This document shows positions 1 through 11,218 of a stretch of DNA of 64,000 nucleotides, piece after piece. Positions within the stretch are counted from its first letter, which is position 1; each line of letters opens with the position of its first letter. The notes under the pieces were generated by a model. That model ran no database searches. It was not told the DNA's origin and was given only the letters and a program-made list of their open reading frames with translations. This DNA is from Orbilia blumenaviensis (taxonomy: Eukaryota; Ascomycota; Orbiliomycetes; Orbiliales; Orbiliaceae). The stretch spans positions 1,240,001 through 1,304,000 of the forward strand of contig JAVHNS010000008.1 of NCBI GenBank assembly GCA_036872755.1, in the 5' to 3' direction. The translations under genes and the position numbers were made by a program.

Positions 1-1240
1 TAGTGACTCTCCATCCGCCGGCTTTCTCTCTTTCAAACGTTCAAAAATTTCTCCTAACTCGATACTTGTTTAGCCGGCGCCCTTGGCTAGCGTCCCAGCG
101 GCGATTCCGGCAAGCATTGCGTTTTTCCCAAAAATCGTTTTCCGTAGATTCTCTCTTTCAATTTTTACTTGCAGATGCCGGCGCCCGACAAGAATAGACC
201 TTGCTTGCTTGCTTGCATTTCCAATTGCGCCAATAGCCGAACCTTTCTGACATGAGATGGAAAAAATTTTTAGGTACTCTTTTTGCCCCGCCAAAGCGTC
301 CCATTCGCTCGGCTCAAGAGCTCTGGGCAAGGGTGGAGTGGTACATGAGTGGGCGGGTTCGGATTACACCATTTGCAAGGAAGGCCAAGGGAAGACGTTT
401 GCCCCGCATTTGTCCCTGTTCTGTTCTGCCAGGGACAGGTCCGCCCGTATAAAATCCACATACGAACAACGCTTCCAGCACACTTGGACTGGAGAGTCTG
501 TATACATGCAGTGCTACACGATACCCCCACCGTACGGGGTTTTTTTTTTTTTTTTTTGTTAAACTTGAGCAATTGTAAGTTTCTTTATGTTGGCTACGAT
601 TGAATTTATAAATCTGCTATTTCTTCCCGACAGGTGAGTATACAATTGGTCTAGTGGTTACCATACCATATGCATATGATATGACGCAGCTTCGAGTTCT
701 GTACTAAACACCCGCCGGTTCGCAATCGATGCTGGTTATCTGGACGTCCAATGAGTACATAAATCGAAACTCTAAACTCTAAAATAGTGGTAAAACACAT
801 GCATACTCGAAGTCAGTCGTTAGTTATCTAGGTAGCTATCCCGAGACCGCTTCAAGCTGTACCCATTCGGATCGTCCACCATTCTTTCGGTCCGTGACGT
901 CCGCCCCCTCTGCAGCGCTGATTCGAGTTGGGAGAGATTTCGGTTAGTGAAGGATCAGTCATTTGCCGGGGTTCTGATTGGTCCGAAATAACACAGCTGC
1001 AACACTTAATTCAAGATCTTGAAAACAAACGATCGATTTATGGAACTTTACATGATACTGTCAGTATTACGACATAGTATTTACTTGAGCACTTAGTTAC
1101 GATTGCAATGATTATTGATTAGCGCCGGGGACATGCTTTCATTGACTCCAGAGCTATAAAAACAAAAACAAAAAACTATCTAAAAACAGGCGGGCGGGGA
1201 AAGAAGAGAAGAGGAGGGAGGGAGAGACGACGCGGCCAGA
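1..1240. other. Intergenic region, no gene supported
   Basis: No credible coding frame on either strand; the short open frames overlap one another and look random. Notable items are an imperfect GC-rich inverted repeat at 525-539 followed directly by an 18-base T run (540-557), and a tRNA-like stretch at about 640-702 described separately. The T run after a GC hairpin could be a Pol III terminator, but I see no upstream A and B boxes that would make a gene of it. Confidence 0.6.
640..702 (+). other. Decayed tRNA-like sequence
   Basis: Bases 647-660 (TGGTCTAGTGGTTA) match the D-arm/box A of eukaryotic tRNA-His, -Asp or -Glu genes. Bases 667-683 form a perfect 5-bp stem with a 7-base loop at the spacing of an anticodon arm, but loop position 33 is C instead of T. 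Bases 691-697 (TTCGAGT) resemble a T-loop in a stem with four of five pairs. No acceptor stem can be formed and the D stem is broken. I read it as a relic tRNA or the tRNA-like head of a short retroelement, not a working gene. Confidence 0.35.
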
Positions 1241-3000
1241 CTAAGCAAATCCGCCAGGACCGAGAGGGTCATATTGCAGGACCTGCTCAAACCATTCGTC
1301 CTGGCGGAAAGCTTCGTCACGGGCCCGGAAAGCGCGGAGGGCGCGAATCACCCCTTCCACCCGCTCACTCCTGGTCATGCTTGGGACCAGGAGCTGCCCT
1401 GAGGGACCCATCATGCGACGGTCCGCAAACCGTTGCATGATTGATCCCTCAAGGCCGGGCGGGAGAAAGGGCAACCCGCGCCCCGGAATCCTGCTTGCTG
1501 GGGCGGTTGGGGCGGGAGCCGGGAGGGGAACGGGGACTGGGGCCGGGATGGGAGCCGGGATTGGAGCCGAGACGGGAGCTGGGACGGGAGCCGGGGAGAC
1601 AAGACGGTCTGGGGCGGGAGTTGGGGACCTGGGGGGAGGGGGAGGAGGTGACGGAGTCACCAAGCGGACTCCGCCGCGTCGGACCGGAGAACCAGTCCGA
1701 ATACCCACCCCAACGGTGGCCGGCGTGGGGTCCCTGCAATCAGGGTCCACGTATAGCTTCACCTGTTGGTCCTGGTCGCCAACCCAGGACTCAACAGGAT
1801 CCGCCTTCCTGCCCCCCCTCATCATCAGGAACTCCTCGATGTCCATGTCCGATGGTGGCCTGCCTTTCGGCTGCCAGCCACGGACAAGCCCCCGCTTCCT
1901 GAGCTTAGGGTCGAGCTGTGGGGGCAAGTTTCGGACCTTCTTCCCGTGAAGGAAGAATTCCGGTGCAGCCTTGGTGGTGGTGGGTTGGCCAGACCCCCTC
2001 TTAGCCCGCTATATTGAATCATTTGTATTAGTTTACGTTAATCTTTAATATTTATTGGATTATATTAGAAACTTACCTTGTTCAGGTTCTTCTGAACCCC
2101 GTTCCTGATGGCCTCGGCGACAGGTGGCAGGCACTTGAGCCCAGCTTGGCGGCCCCAGTCCTCCACGTGGTTGGCCATGTCTCTATCCGGGCCCTCGGAG
2201 CTTGAGGAGGAGGTGTCGTCGCCGTCTTGCTTGGTGGCCCAGGAACCAAACTCCTCTTCTGGCCCTGTTGGCCCCTCGTGAACCTCCTGGTCCTGAGATA
2301 GCTCCTCGTGAGCTTCTCCTTCAGACTCATTATGCACCCCCTGAGTCTGGAACGGTTCCTCGTGAACCTCCTCGTTAACCTTGGGCAGCTCTTCGTGAAC
2401 ATTCTCAGCTTGAGATAACTCCTCCTGAGTTTCTCCTTCAGACTCACCATGCACCCCCTGAGTCTGGAATTCCTCTCGAACCTCCTCTTGCACCTTAGAC
2501 AACTCCTCGTGAACACTCTGAGCTTGAGAAAACTCTTCGTGAGCTTCTTCTTCTGCAGACTCTTTATGCACCCCCTGAGCCTGAGCCAACTCCTCGTAAG
2601 CTTCCTGAACTTGAGATGGTTCGTCGTGGACAACCTCCGTCGACACCTCCTGAACTTCCTCCGAAACTTCTTGACCCAACACCTCCGTAACCTCCTCACC
2701 CAAACCCTCCGTAACCCCAGTAACCCCCTCCTCAACCCCAGCAGCAACAACAACAATCACCTCAGCAACGTCAATAGCAAGAAGCTCGTCCTCTTCATCC
2801 CAGCAAAACGGCAACGGGGAAGAAACAGCCAATTCCAAAAACTCATCCGAATCCAAAGGCCAATCACCAGGAATCGGTCTGTAGAACTGAGTGCCATCGG
2901 AACGGAAAACGCTGCTTACCGCTGTAGATACGCGTGCTACCGTGAGAACGGTCTCAACTGCGAAGGGGAAGATGATTTGGTTGATGATGAGGCCGAGCAT
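1241..3000 (-). CDS. Orphan acidic-repeat and proline-rich protein
   Basis: Not recognised. Two exons, 3000-2077 and 2008-1241, join in phase 0 across a 68-base intron (donor GTAAGT, acceptor ATATAG), giving 563 residues. The start is the ATG that opens a hydrophobic segment (MLGLIINQIIFPFAVETVLT), which could be a membrane or targeting segment; the frame is open further upstream but that part reads as 5' leader. Residues about 143-245 hold an acidic 39-residue repeat with GVH starts at 143, 182 and 221 and HEELSQ-type cores. A Ser-rich acidic stretch lies near 260-275. After the splice comes a basic segment (about 309-350) and, at about 427-485, Pro/Ala-Pro runs. The last 70 residues are more ordinary. 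The repeats suggest a disordered or coiled protein; function unknown. The splice is supported by frame continuity and by in-frame stops in the intron on both sides. Confidence 0.6.
2271..2574 (-). repeat. 117-base coding minisatellite
   Basis: About two and a half units of 117 bases within the first exon of the orphan gene. Each full unit encodes 39 residues beginning GVH and containing an EELSQ-type core; unit starts fall at residues 143, 182 and 221. Units keep the period exactly but differ at many residues, so length is conserved by frame while sequence drifts. Confidence 0.75.
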
Positions 3001-3525
3001 TTTGACTGACTGTACTGATGTGATGTGATGGATGGATAGATAAAAGAAGGATAAAAAAGTATCAAAAGCAAGGGGGGTAAACTTGACAATTGATGATTGA
3101 AGTGATCCGAAGATAGGATGGGATTGATGGAAATAACAGTCAAACCCGAGACGCGTCTTTTGATGATGAGAGAGATAGATGAGAGAAGAAGAAAGTCGAA
3201 AGCAGGAGAGGAGCTGCTGGATAAAAGTCGAGAACTCGAAACGCGTCGATCCTGACGATAGAGAAATAGAGATGGATAACGTCAACACTAAAGAGGTGTC
3301 TTGACGAAAGAGAGAGAGAAATAGAACAAAAGTGAGCAGTAAGACGAGAATCTGATGAAGATCGATGATGGGTTTCCACAAGACAGGGTGTGGTGATATC
3401 AGGATGAAGAAGGATGATAAATAATAGGACAATCGTGATGAAGACTATAAGAAGGATAGTGGCTGAGAGAACAAGGATGATGAAAGAAAGATGGAAGAAG
3501 TCTAGAGTTGAAGGGATGGGTTGGA

Positions 3526-3533
3526 TATTTATA
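3526..3533 (-). promoter_or_regulatory. Possible TATA box for the orphan repeat gene
   Basis: Minus-strand TATAAATA about 525 bases upstream of the chosen ATG. If used, the leader would be near 500 bases, long but possible for a fungal gene; an unspliced or spliced leader cannot be told apart here. Confidence 0.3.
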
Positions 3534-3999
3534 TGAGGGTAGAAGTAAGGCCGAGCAGAACACAGAGGTACTTCTAGGTTAGGAAACCCTCTTCACCGAC
3601 TTTGCTCTGCAAACACTCAGGATATGACGTTTGTTTGCTGCCCTTTCGTGGTCAAAAGCGTCTGGGACCGAGACTATGTCCTTTCTACACTCCTCCTCCT
3701 CCTCCTCAGGGCTGGGGCTTTTATGTATATTATAGGTACTTATAGATCCCGAAAAATAGCTACGAAGATAGTATTAAATTAGTCTCGGCCCCAGGCACCA
3801 AATCTTGTCTACGCCTAGTTGAAACCTCCTGCTCTCAGCAAGGACAAATTACATAGTTTGTTCTGCGTTGATTTTGTGGCATCGTATTTGGTTATTTCCT
3901 ATTTAGGAAATCCAAGCTAATATTTTGTTAACCTGTTCATCGCCATCCATCTCAAGAAAAATTGCGCAGCTAATTGCTACAAAAGGAGTGAAATTTTAA

Positions 4000-4303
4000 G
4001 CGAGATCTTGGCACAATACAAATCTGGTATAAATACGTTAGTTTAATATTTATTAGTATTATACAAAAAATGTTTTTTTGATGTTTCTGTCGGGTATTAT
4101 TAGTGGGTCTCAGGCAGCTACTAGCACGACTATTGACCCGCGTATCAACGAGGCCGGTTGCTAGACCAGACTAGATGCCAGCTTAGAGCTGGCAGGCAAG
4201 CACCTGTTAACAATTCCTTGAAAAATATATATTTTTGTATGATGATAATAAATATGTTAAATTAACGTACTTATACCAGATTTGTATTGTGCCAAAATCT
4301 CGC
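4000..4303. mobile_element. MITE-like element with ~70-bp inverted repeats and TTAA flanks
   Basis: The left end (4000 onward, GCGAGATCTTGGCACAATAC) and the reverse complement of the right end (ending 4303) match over about 70 bases with a handful of substitutions and a 2-base gap. The element is flanked on both sides by TTAA (3996-3999 and 4304-4307), as expected for a TTAA-specific transposase such as the piggyBac superfamily, although the tips GCGAG are not the usual CCY/GGG of that group. The 150-base centre has no coding capacity and includes a perfect 8-bp hairpin (TGCCAGCT TAG AGCTGGCA, near 4174-4192). The first arm differences are C/T and A/G transitions, in keeping with RIP. Confidence 0.8.
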
Positions 4304-4824
4304 TTAAAGTTTGTGTGTTTCTGAGTGCAGTGCTCTGGCCCCTTTTGTCCGCCATACTCATACACGAGTACAATGGCCGCAAGCAACGAGTCGACCGACC
4401 ACAAGCATATTTTAGAACTGTGCGTCTACAACGCATACATCGTCTCCTACTTAGAAGTTATCGTCGGCATCACATGTACTAAAAAAACTTTTATAACTTT
4501 TAAAACTTTTTTTTAGTTGTAAACAATATTTTAGATTATAAATATAGAAGTAAATGCTTTTTAAAAATAAATTTTGGCTGTTACTATATTTAATGTATTA
4601 GTATATCGTCGGAGTTTTTGACTTTGTAATATTATGGTTCTTGCTTTAACAAACTTTGGTATCATGTTATATTTTCTAAACACTGATTTTTAAACTAGTT
4701 TTATTTGCCTCATGCTCGGGTAACACCCACCGGGGTCGAGAGTAACCCCCTTGATTTGCATGCATGCGTACGTATATACGTGCTTGGGACCGTTGGGTCT
4801 TTGTTCGCTTAATTCTTTTAAATC

Positions 4825-7283
4825 TCACATCCGGGCTCTATTATCTTGGTCATTATTCCAAAGAGTCTCCTCCAACAGATTTTCTATTCTGCTGAGATGG
4901 AAGCCTTGAAATGAATTCCACCCAGGTGGCTTCGCTGATTGAACACCAAGAGTCGGTCGGGGACCTTCAGAGAAAGGCTGTATTCGATCCATGGTTATTA
5001 ATACAGTATTGAAATCGAACGGGTTTTCCACCTTGCTGTGAGATCCCGGTATAAGATCTACCTGTTGACCCTTAGCCATTCTTCCTGGCCACCATCTATG
5101 AACTGAAAGTGCTGGACTGAATTCAACCAGATACTGGTCGCCTTGGACGTCAACAATTCGAGCGGGAAGGTAAAGTTGGGACTTGTCGATAGTATGATAA
5201 TGAAATCGGTAATCCGGGTACATCACCGGCGCCTCGATAGAATCGCCGATATGGAAACAACGATACGGTCGAACATCGTACCTCTGAATATCTCTACGCC
5301 ATGGTCGCCACAGTCGTCGTGTCCCCTTTCCGAGTTTGGTGAACTGATCCTCGGTAAAACCAAAAATATCGTCCTCATCACTTTCACTTTCATTCTGATT
5401 TTGTGGAGCACTAGTTTGCTTCGATGAACTTTCCCAATCGACATATTCTATTTCGTCGCCGTCCACAACCGTGACCCTCGAATCGTACCATAATCCCTCG
5501 TGTTCGATCTAGTTTTTTAAAAAGTATGAGAATCATTATGATATCTAATTGGGAACAAAACAAACCTGAATCTTTTCGCCAACTTTTGGTGGGTGGGTAA
5601 ATGTTCTTGATGGCCCCAGAAGCTTAAATTCTAATTCTGGTATAGTAGAGATAAGGCTATCGTCGTCTGGTAACATCTCAGACGAAGTCTTGAAAGGCAT
5701 CGTGCAAAACACAACACCAGTCACACCTATTCCCGCCGTGATAACGTACTTGCCACCGTAGCAAGCCTTGAACTCAGTGATATGAAGGTCGCGGCTCCAG
5801 GCATAAATGCCCGATTCCAGCTCCTGCCGGATCGATACTGCAGCACCTACCGAAATACCACTGATTGGACGAATTTGCCTTGAGAGACTCTTGCGCTCGA
5901 TTTGACCTGTCTGGAGATAGCGTACGTGAAAGTAAACGTCTTGTGCTGTATCAGTAAAATAATTGAAGAAGGTATCAGCGCTCGCTTCCATGACCTCTCT
6001 ATCAGTAACAATGCCAAGTTCAGCAGGTGTTGGAACGGCCACAATTTGTCCACAGATCCAGCCGACGTGGTCAGATGGGGATTCAATTGCTGCTGGGAAG
6101 GGAAGATCGCCGGATGCCCGTTCACATTCGACAAGTATACCGTAGCCTGCGTTTTCAAGAGTCAAGCTTCTCAGCTTGTGGGACAAAGAGGAGTCGTGCA
6201 AGAATTGGAAAAAGTTCTGGGGTTTGACGTAACCCTTGTGCAACGGATCAAGAGCAGATCGAAGAGCCGGGAGCCAAAGCGGCCGGATAGTAGCGAGACG
6301 ACGGGTACCGCTTTTATCAATGCCATAGCGAGGTCCCTGCTCATGTGTGAGGTCGTTGATTACCGGAGCGAAAAACGCAGTTGGTATCCTATTGAGAATA
6401 AATGAGGTTTCTATCTCATGGACGAATCGTGCCCATGATACGTAGATCGTCTATAAAGAAAGCAATGAATTAGTATTAAGCAGCAATTTTGAGGGGACAA
6501 GAAGGGATAGCGAAAGAAACGAAACGGGTTCCTTACCTCATAACGTAGCGCCGAGGGGCCAATCTCGCCATTTTGGAACCGATCCTTCCAAAATGCTACT
6601 CCCTCCGGATTATGATTTTGATTTTGATAATCCTGAACAGTTGAGGTGTCGGGGAAAAGGGTGGCTTCCTGAAGCCGTCGACGAAGGTCTTTGCATTCCT
6701 CTAAAAGGTTTGTTATCATTTGGTCGATGCCCGCAAAATCGGTCTTGAGACCCAGATCGAGCGAGTCTCCAGATACATATATTGGCTTCAGGACTGCCTT
6801 GGACTCCATATTTTCCTGAACACTCGTCCGTTGCAGCTTGCTACCTTTGTAAAGGATAATAGCTGACACCGTGTTGCAGAGGGTTCCGAGCTGTTCGGCC
6901 TTACGCCGAATCTTCTCGAAGTGGTCAGAAATAAAGAACCATGTCTGAAACTGCCTCTTAAATCTCTTGCCACGCGCATTTGTTTTCTTAGTGCTAGTTG
7001 TGATTTCCGCGCCAGCAATTTCTAAACCTAAGGCTTTTGCGCATTCTTTGCATGTGTCTTCAACGCTTTGCAGGAAATCTAGAATATTCAACAATTCCGA
7101 CCGATTATTCTTCCAGAGTTCATCCTGTTCATCATCCACCGAGATTGTGGATCTTAAGAGCCTGAGATTGGTGTTTAGCAGTTTAAGATCCTCCGCGGTT
7201 TGGTCGAGGTATTCGAAGCGTTCCTGAATTTCCAACCCCATCTTGAGAAGGAGTTCCGCTATGGCGATGATATCCCCAGCCAT
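4825..7283 (-). CDS. STAND-type N-terminal domain fused to Tudor/Agenet-like modules
   Basis: Three exons, 7283-6537, 6450-5566 and 5508-4825, all joined in phase 0 (introns of 86 and 57 bases, donors GTAAGG and GTTTGT), give 771 residues. The start is the ATG of MAGDIIAIAELLLKMG; upstream in-frame codons contain only a TTG. Residues 1-150 are all-helical and read like the N-terminal domain that precedes NACHT in fungal STAND proteins (HeLo-like/SesA type). No P-loop follows. Instead residues about 376-445 (ending RQIRP), 450-500, 538-572 (VGEKIQ, LWYDSRVTVV) and 628-690 (HIGDSIEAP, LPARIVDV, YLVEF) have the spacing of small beta-barrel modules of Tudor/Agenet type, with an acidic linker at 582-592. 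The gene is divergent from a SET-MYND methyltransferase, which makes a chromatin link tempting. Domain names are my inference from pattern; the gene structure is solid. Confidence 0.7.
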
Positions 7284-7701
7284 GATTGACTGGCTATTCT
7301 TCAGGATGACTGAGTTATACCGTGATTTCAATAGTGGGAATTTAAATTTGTTAGTTAACTAGGCGCTATTCCCCTCAGTCTAGAGCCTCGGTTATATAGC
7401 GGTGGTCTTTGGGGTGGGGTAGTTAGCCTTAATTAATTTGGGTGAGTATACCCATGTAACAGCCCCACTGTTTTAATAGTGGTGAGTGGCTCTGCTAACC
7501 CAAGCACGTGCCAAGATGGGAGGGCATGGCATAGGTGGCGATCCAGTGACGTACGTTTCAAGGTATGAGTGGCGGTGACGGCGGTTTTGTGCCACAACCA
7601 TGAAAACTGTGACGCTCACTCGAAATCGTCTTTTGAAGGAACCTCGAACCGCATTTCTCTTCCCGATAGTCCCTCGCAGTCATTTTCTTTGATCTAACTT
7701 C
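7284..7701. promoter_or_regulatory. Shared divergent promoter region
   Basis: A 418-base gap between two divergent start codons, so it must hold both promoters. I see no clear TATA box for either gene. Nothing else stands out. Confidence 0.5.
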
Positions 7702-9221
7702 ATGGAGAGCTGGTTGAGAGATTCTGGAGTGGTCGGCTTGGACGACTTGAAGCTTGCTGACTTCCCGGCCACCGGGCGTGGTCTGGGATCACTACGGCAT
7801 TTCAAGGAAGGAGAAAGGATTCTCACCGTACCATCTGGCATTCTCTGGACAGTCGAGCATGCATATGCTGACTCCATTATTGGGCCAGTACTTCAATCTA
7901 TGCAACGAGCGTTATCTGTCGATGACACCTTGGCCATATATATTCTCTTTGTACGATCACGCGAGTCGGGCTACAACGGTCTGCGAAGGCATGTAGAGGC
8001 TTTACCTACGAGTTACTCTTCAAGCATCTTCTTTACAGATGACGAATTGGAAGCTTGCGCTGGGTCCTCACTGTATACTATTACAAAACAACTGAAGCAA
8101 CAGATTCAAGACGATTACCGAACTTTAGTTGAAGGATTGTTTGCAGAGCATTTGGATATCTTTCCACTTGGAAAATTCACTATCGAAGATGTAGGTGGTA
8201 TCTGTGCGTTATTAATGGTTAACTATTGACACATGACCTTTTTTTAGTACAAGTGGGCCCTTTGCACAGTGTGGAGTCGTGCGATGGATTTTGCACAGCC
8301 CGATGGAAAGTCAATTAGGCTGCTAGCACCATTTGCGGATATGTTAAACCACTCGCCCGACGTTAAGCAGTGCCATGCTTACGATGCCTCATCTGGAGAT
8401 CTCTATATCCTTGCTGGGAAAGACTATGAGCCAGGGGATCAGGTTGGTTGGTCTTATTCTTATTGGTATCGTCTTGAGTTGACATGGTATTTTTTTAGGT
8501 TTTTATTAATTATGGGTCTATTCCGAACAATCGGCTTCTACGACTCTATGGCTTTGTTGTACCGAATAATCCCAATGACAACTATGATCTTGTTCTGATG
8601 ACCCAACCTGGGGCACCATTTTTTGAGCAAAAGCGGAAGCTTTGGGTATCGGCTGGACTCGATTCGGTCTCTACCATCTCTCTCTCTCTCAACGATCCGC
8701 TACCAAAAAGTGTCCTCCGATATCTTCGTGTTCAGCGAGCGGATGAATCTGATCTCGCCATCATAACGCTCCAGCAGATCGATGCTACAGACAAGATAAT
8801 CAGCATTTCTAACGAAGTGGAAGTCCTGCAGGCTCTGATAGAATCGTTCCGTGAACTTTTGCATAATTTCGGGACTCAAATAGAAAAGCTAGATGAGCAA
8901 CTCGCTGAGGGCATCTATCCTCCAGGTACAAATGCATGGTCGGCGGCGCATGTTAGTCTGGGTGAACAGCGGGTATTGAGATTGGCGAGACAGAGAGCGG
9001 AGGATCTGTTAGCGGCATTGGAGGGCAGGAACAGGGTTGACAGTGGCTTTTCGGCACCGGTGCGATGTGCTAACTGTGCAAAAGTCGCTGTGGAATTGAT
9101 GTTGTGTGGAAGATGCAAAGCTGTTAGGTATTGTGGGCGGACATGTCAGGTCGCTCATTACAAAGAGCACAAGGCATTGTGTCAAGCTACCGCCCCAAAG
9201 AGTGGTTCTGTAAAGAAATAA
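7702..9221 (+). CDS. SET domain and MYND zinc-finger lysine methyltransferase
   Basis: Three exons, 7702-8190, 8248-8442 and 8499-9221, in phase 0 throughout, encode 468 residues. Introns are 57 and 56 bases and end in TTTTTTTAG. The SET domain is of the split type seen in RKM/SETD3/Rubisco-LSMT-like enzymes: TGRGLGSLRHFKEGE near residue 25-40, APFADMLNHSP near 189-199, and DQVFINYGSIPNNRLLRLYG spanning the second splice near 227-246. Here the NHS and INYG motifs bind the methyl donor and form the active-site pseudoknot. A helical substrate-binding-like region follows. The C-terminal MYND finger (about 418-455) has CANC, LCGRC, YCGRTC and H...C ligands complete. The likely role is S-adenosylmethionine-dependent protein lysine methylation in nucleus or cytoplasm; the target cannot be read. 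In this arrangement MYND lies after SET, as in some fungal SET proteins, not inside it as in SMYD. Confidence 0.85.
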
Positions 9222-11218
9222 AGAGAAACAACTTCTAAACCCGACGGCTCATGATCCTAGTCATACAAAATGCTTTTACGGTTTAAACAATTTACTGAAC
9301 ATTTATTGAACTTTTAAATTTTAATAATGAAACGATAGCGTTAGCAGCTTCGACATTTAGTATCATCAACCGCGCTGTCCCGCGGGTGAAAATATGGTCT
9401 CTTTTACCCAGTTGCTTCACATATAAAGCCCCTTTGTAAGCCACTGTACGCGGCACTCTTTCCAATACCTGTTAGAACTTTGGTCACGGATTCACGTGGG
9501 GGCGCTATAATCGGTTCATGTTTGAGCTTATCGAACAGTTTGGACCAAGGAGGATTTGAATTTTCCGACCTAGTCATGAATAATCCTACCGACCGTCAGC
9601 ATACTATATATAGGGAGAGGCCTAGAAGTATAGATGTTCTCCTAGCTTTCATGTTTCTCTTGAAAAAGTTCACGAGCCCGGCAATTAAGACCTCAAGATG
9701 TGTTGCCCATGTTGTATTTTCTAGATGTTGACGGTGTGTTCTCACTCCTGAGGGATTGCTGACTATGTGACTGCTATTCTTCCCTAATTAACGTGCTGGA
9801 GGTATCGAGATGCCTCAGAACTAATCTGGTATTAGTTTGATATTACCGTAGGGGTTTTGGGTACTTTTCTGGGGCTGCAGCTTCCGAATCTTAAAAGATT
9901 TTAAAAAGAAAGCAAGCCGTCTTGTTCTATTTCCAATCATTATTTATACTGTTTTAATTTCCTTTTTTTTTTCAACAAACTGTCTTCAGAAACCAGTCAA
10001 AACCCTGTACGATAACTAGAATTCAAATCAGGATAGGAAATAGGATGATATTAATATGGTATTATAGCCAAAGTATTCCCACATAATTGGACTAAAAATG
10101 GTATTTAAAAACTGCAGTGTTTTAACATATACTACCCAGCTATTCTTAAAAGAGCAGTCGAGTATATATCGCATGACCTCATATGAACAGGTCAGCACAA
10201 TCTAACAACCAGAGATGACGTATACCGCCGAATATTCACCCAAATGCCAGCTCAATAGCCAGAGTTTTGGCAGTTGATTCCCTGCGAACCAGCTGCCGGC
10301 GAGCGGCCTTCAAACCAGCTGCTGTATTTGCTCGCTTACTAGCTAGCTTGACACATGACCATTTGAAACATAACCATCCAAAACAAATAATTTAAAAAGT
10401 GACCAATCTATATGCAAAACCAGTTAACCAGCTCAGCAGCCATACACATACAAACTTCTCACCTGTAGGATTAATTACTATATCCCTTTTGCTCTTTATA
10501 GAATAGCCAGGCAAATCCCTCAACTTCGTTAACTTAGCTTAAGTATAGTCCCTTCTGCTCTTTACAGCGCAGCCGGGACGCGGGCAAAAATAAACATTAA
10601 AATTTTTAATTACGTTTTTATCTTAAATATTACTTTTGTAGTGTGAGCTACCTTTATCAGTCAAATTATTTGCTCGAAAAATTGATTTAAAGGAACTATT
10701 TCTAAAGGAGTTATCTACAGCTGTATACATGTAGCCCATCCGGCTCATTTGGCCCTGACGGTGAAGCCACCGATTAAGAAACTTTTCTGTTCTCGAAAGA
10801 AACACCTTAATTGATAATGGAGAGCTCTAGCCAGCTGCCGCTCTTTGAACAGTATTAGGCCTACAAGTATCGATAGACTCAAAAAGGTCAATTTTATTGA
10901 CCTATCTATTTTAAGCTTACATTTTTAGTTTCGCAAAGTTTGTCGGGCTCATGCATTATCATGTGCGTGTAAGGAAAATCACCGCAAACAAAATAATATA
11001 GCATCAAAGACTTTGGCATTTCAACCAGGTGTTCGCCGGCTTTCAAATTATACCAGAAATCGAAACTCAGATTTGCAAATAGAACCCAACGAGACCAAGT
11101 AGAACCAATTTCACTAGCTCGGTAATAAAATGAAACATTAAGGCGCCAAACAATTATAATCAATCTAGCCCCAGGTGTGTGTGTATAGATTTCCTTGTAT
11201 ATAATGCACCCGTAGTCA
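9222..11218. other. Intergenic region, 2.0 kb, no gene supported
   Basis: No convincing coding frame; the 123-codon minus-strand frame at 10906-11277 is a shifted continuation past the STAND gene stop. The sequence holds a partial direct repeat of about 30 bases with a 66-base offset (CCCTTTTGCTCTTTATAG at 10484 and CCCTTCTGCTCTTTACAG at 10550) and a hairpin near 10884-10904 (AGGTCAAT TTT ATTGACCT) downstream of the receptor gene. The differences between the direct copies are mostly transitions. Confidence 0.55.

Larger units (their letters stand above)
3001..4824. other. Intergenic region with a miniature transposon
   Basis: No gene seen. Bases 3001-3540 are probably the leader and promoter of the minus-strand orphan gene (TATA-like sequence at 3526-3533 on the minus strand). 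Bases 3996-4307 hold the TTAA-flanked inverted-repeat element described separately. The remainder is AT-rich, with alternating palindromic steps near 4757-4782 (GCATGCATGC then GTACGTATATACGT). Confidence 0.6.

Noticed and set aside
525..557. GC hairpin plus T run as a Pol III gene end or bacterial-type terminator
   Set aside because: No upstream Pol III gene is seen and rho-independent terminators do not apply to a fungal nuclear genome.
1377..1949. 190-codon Gly/Ala-rich frame opposite the orphan gene
   Set aside because: It is the antisense of Pro-rich coding repeats; such shadows are expected from the GC-rich composition.
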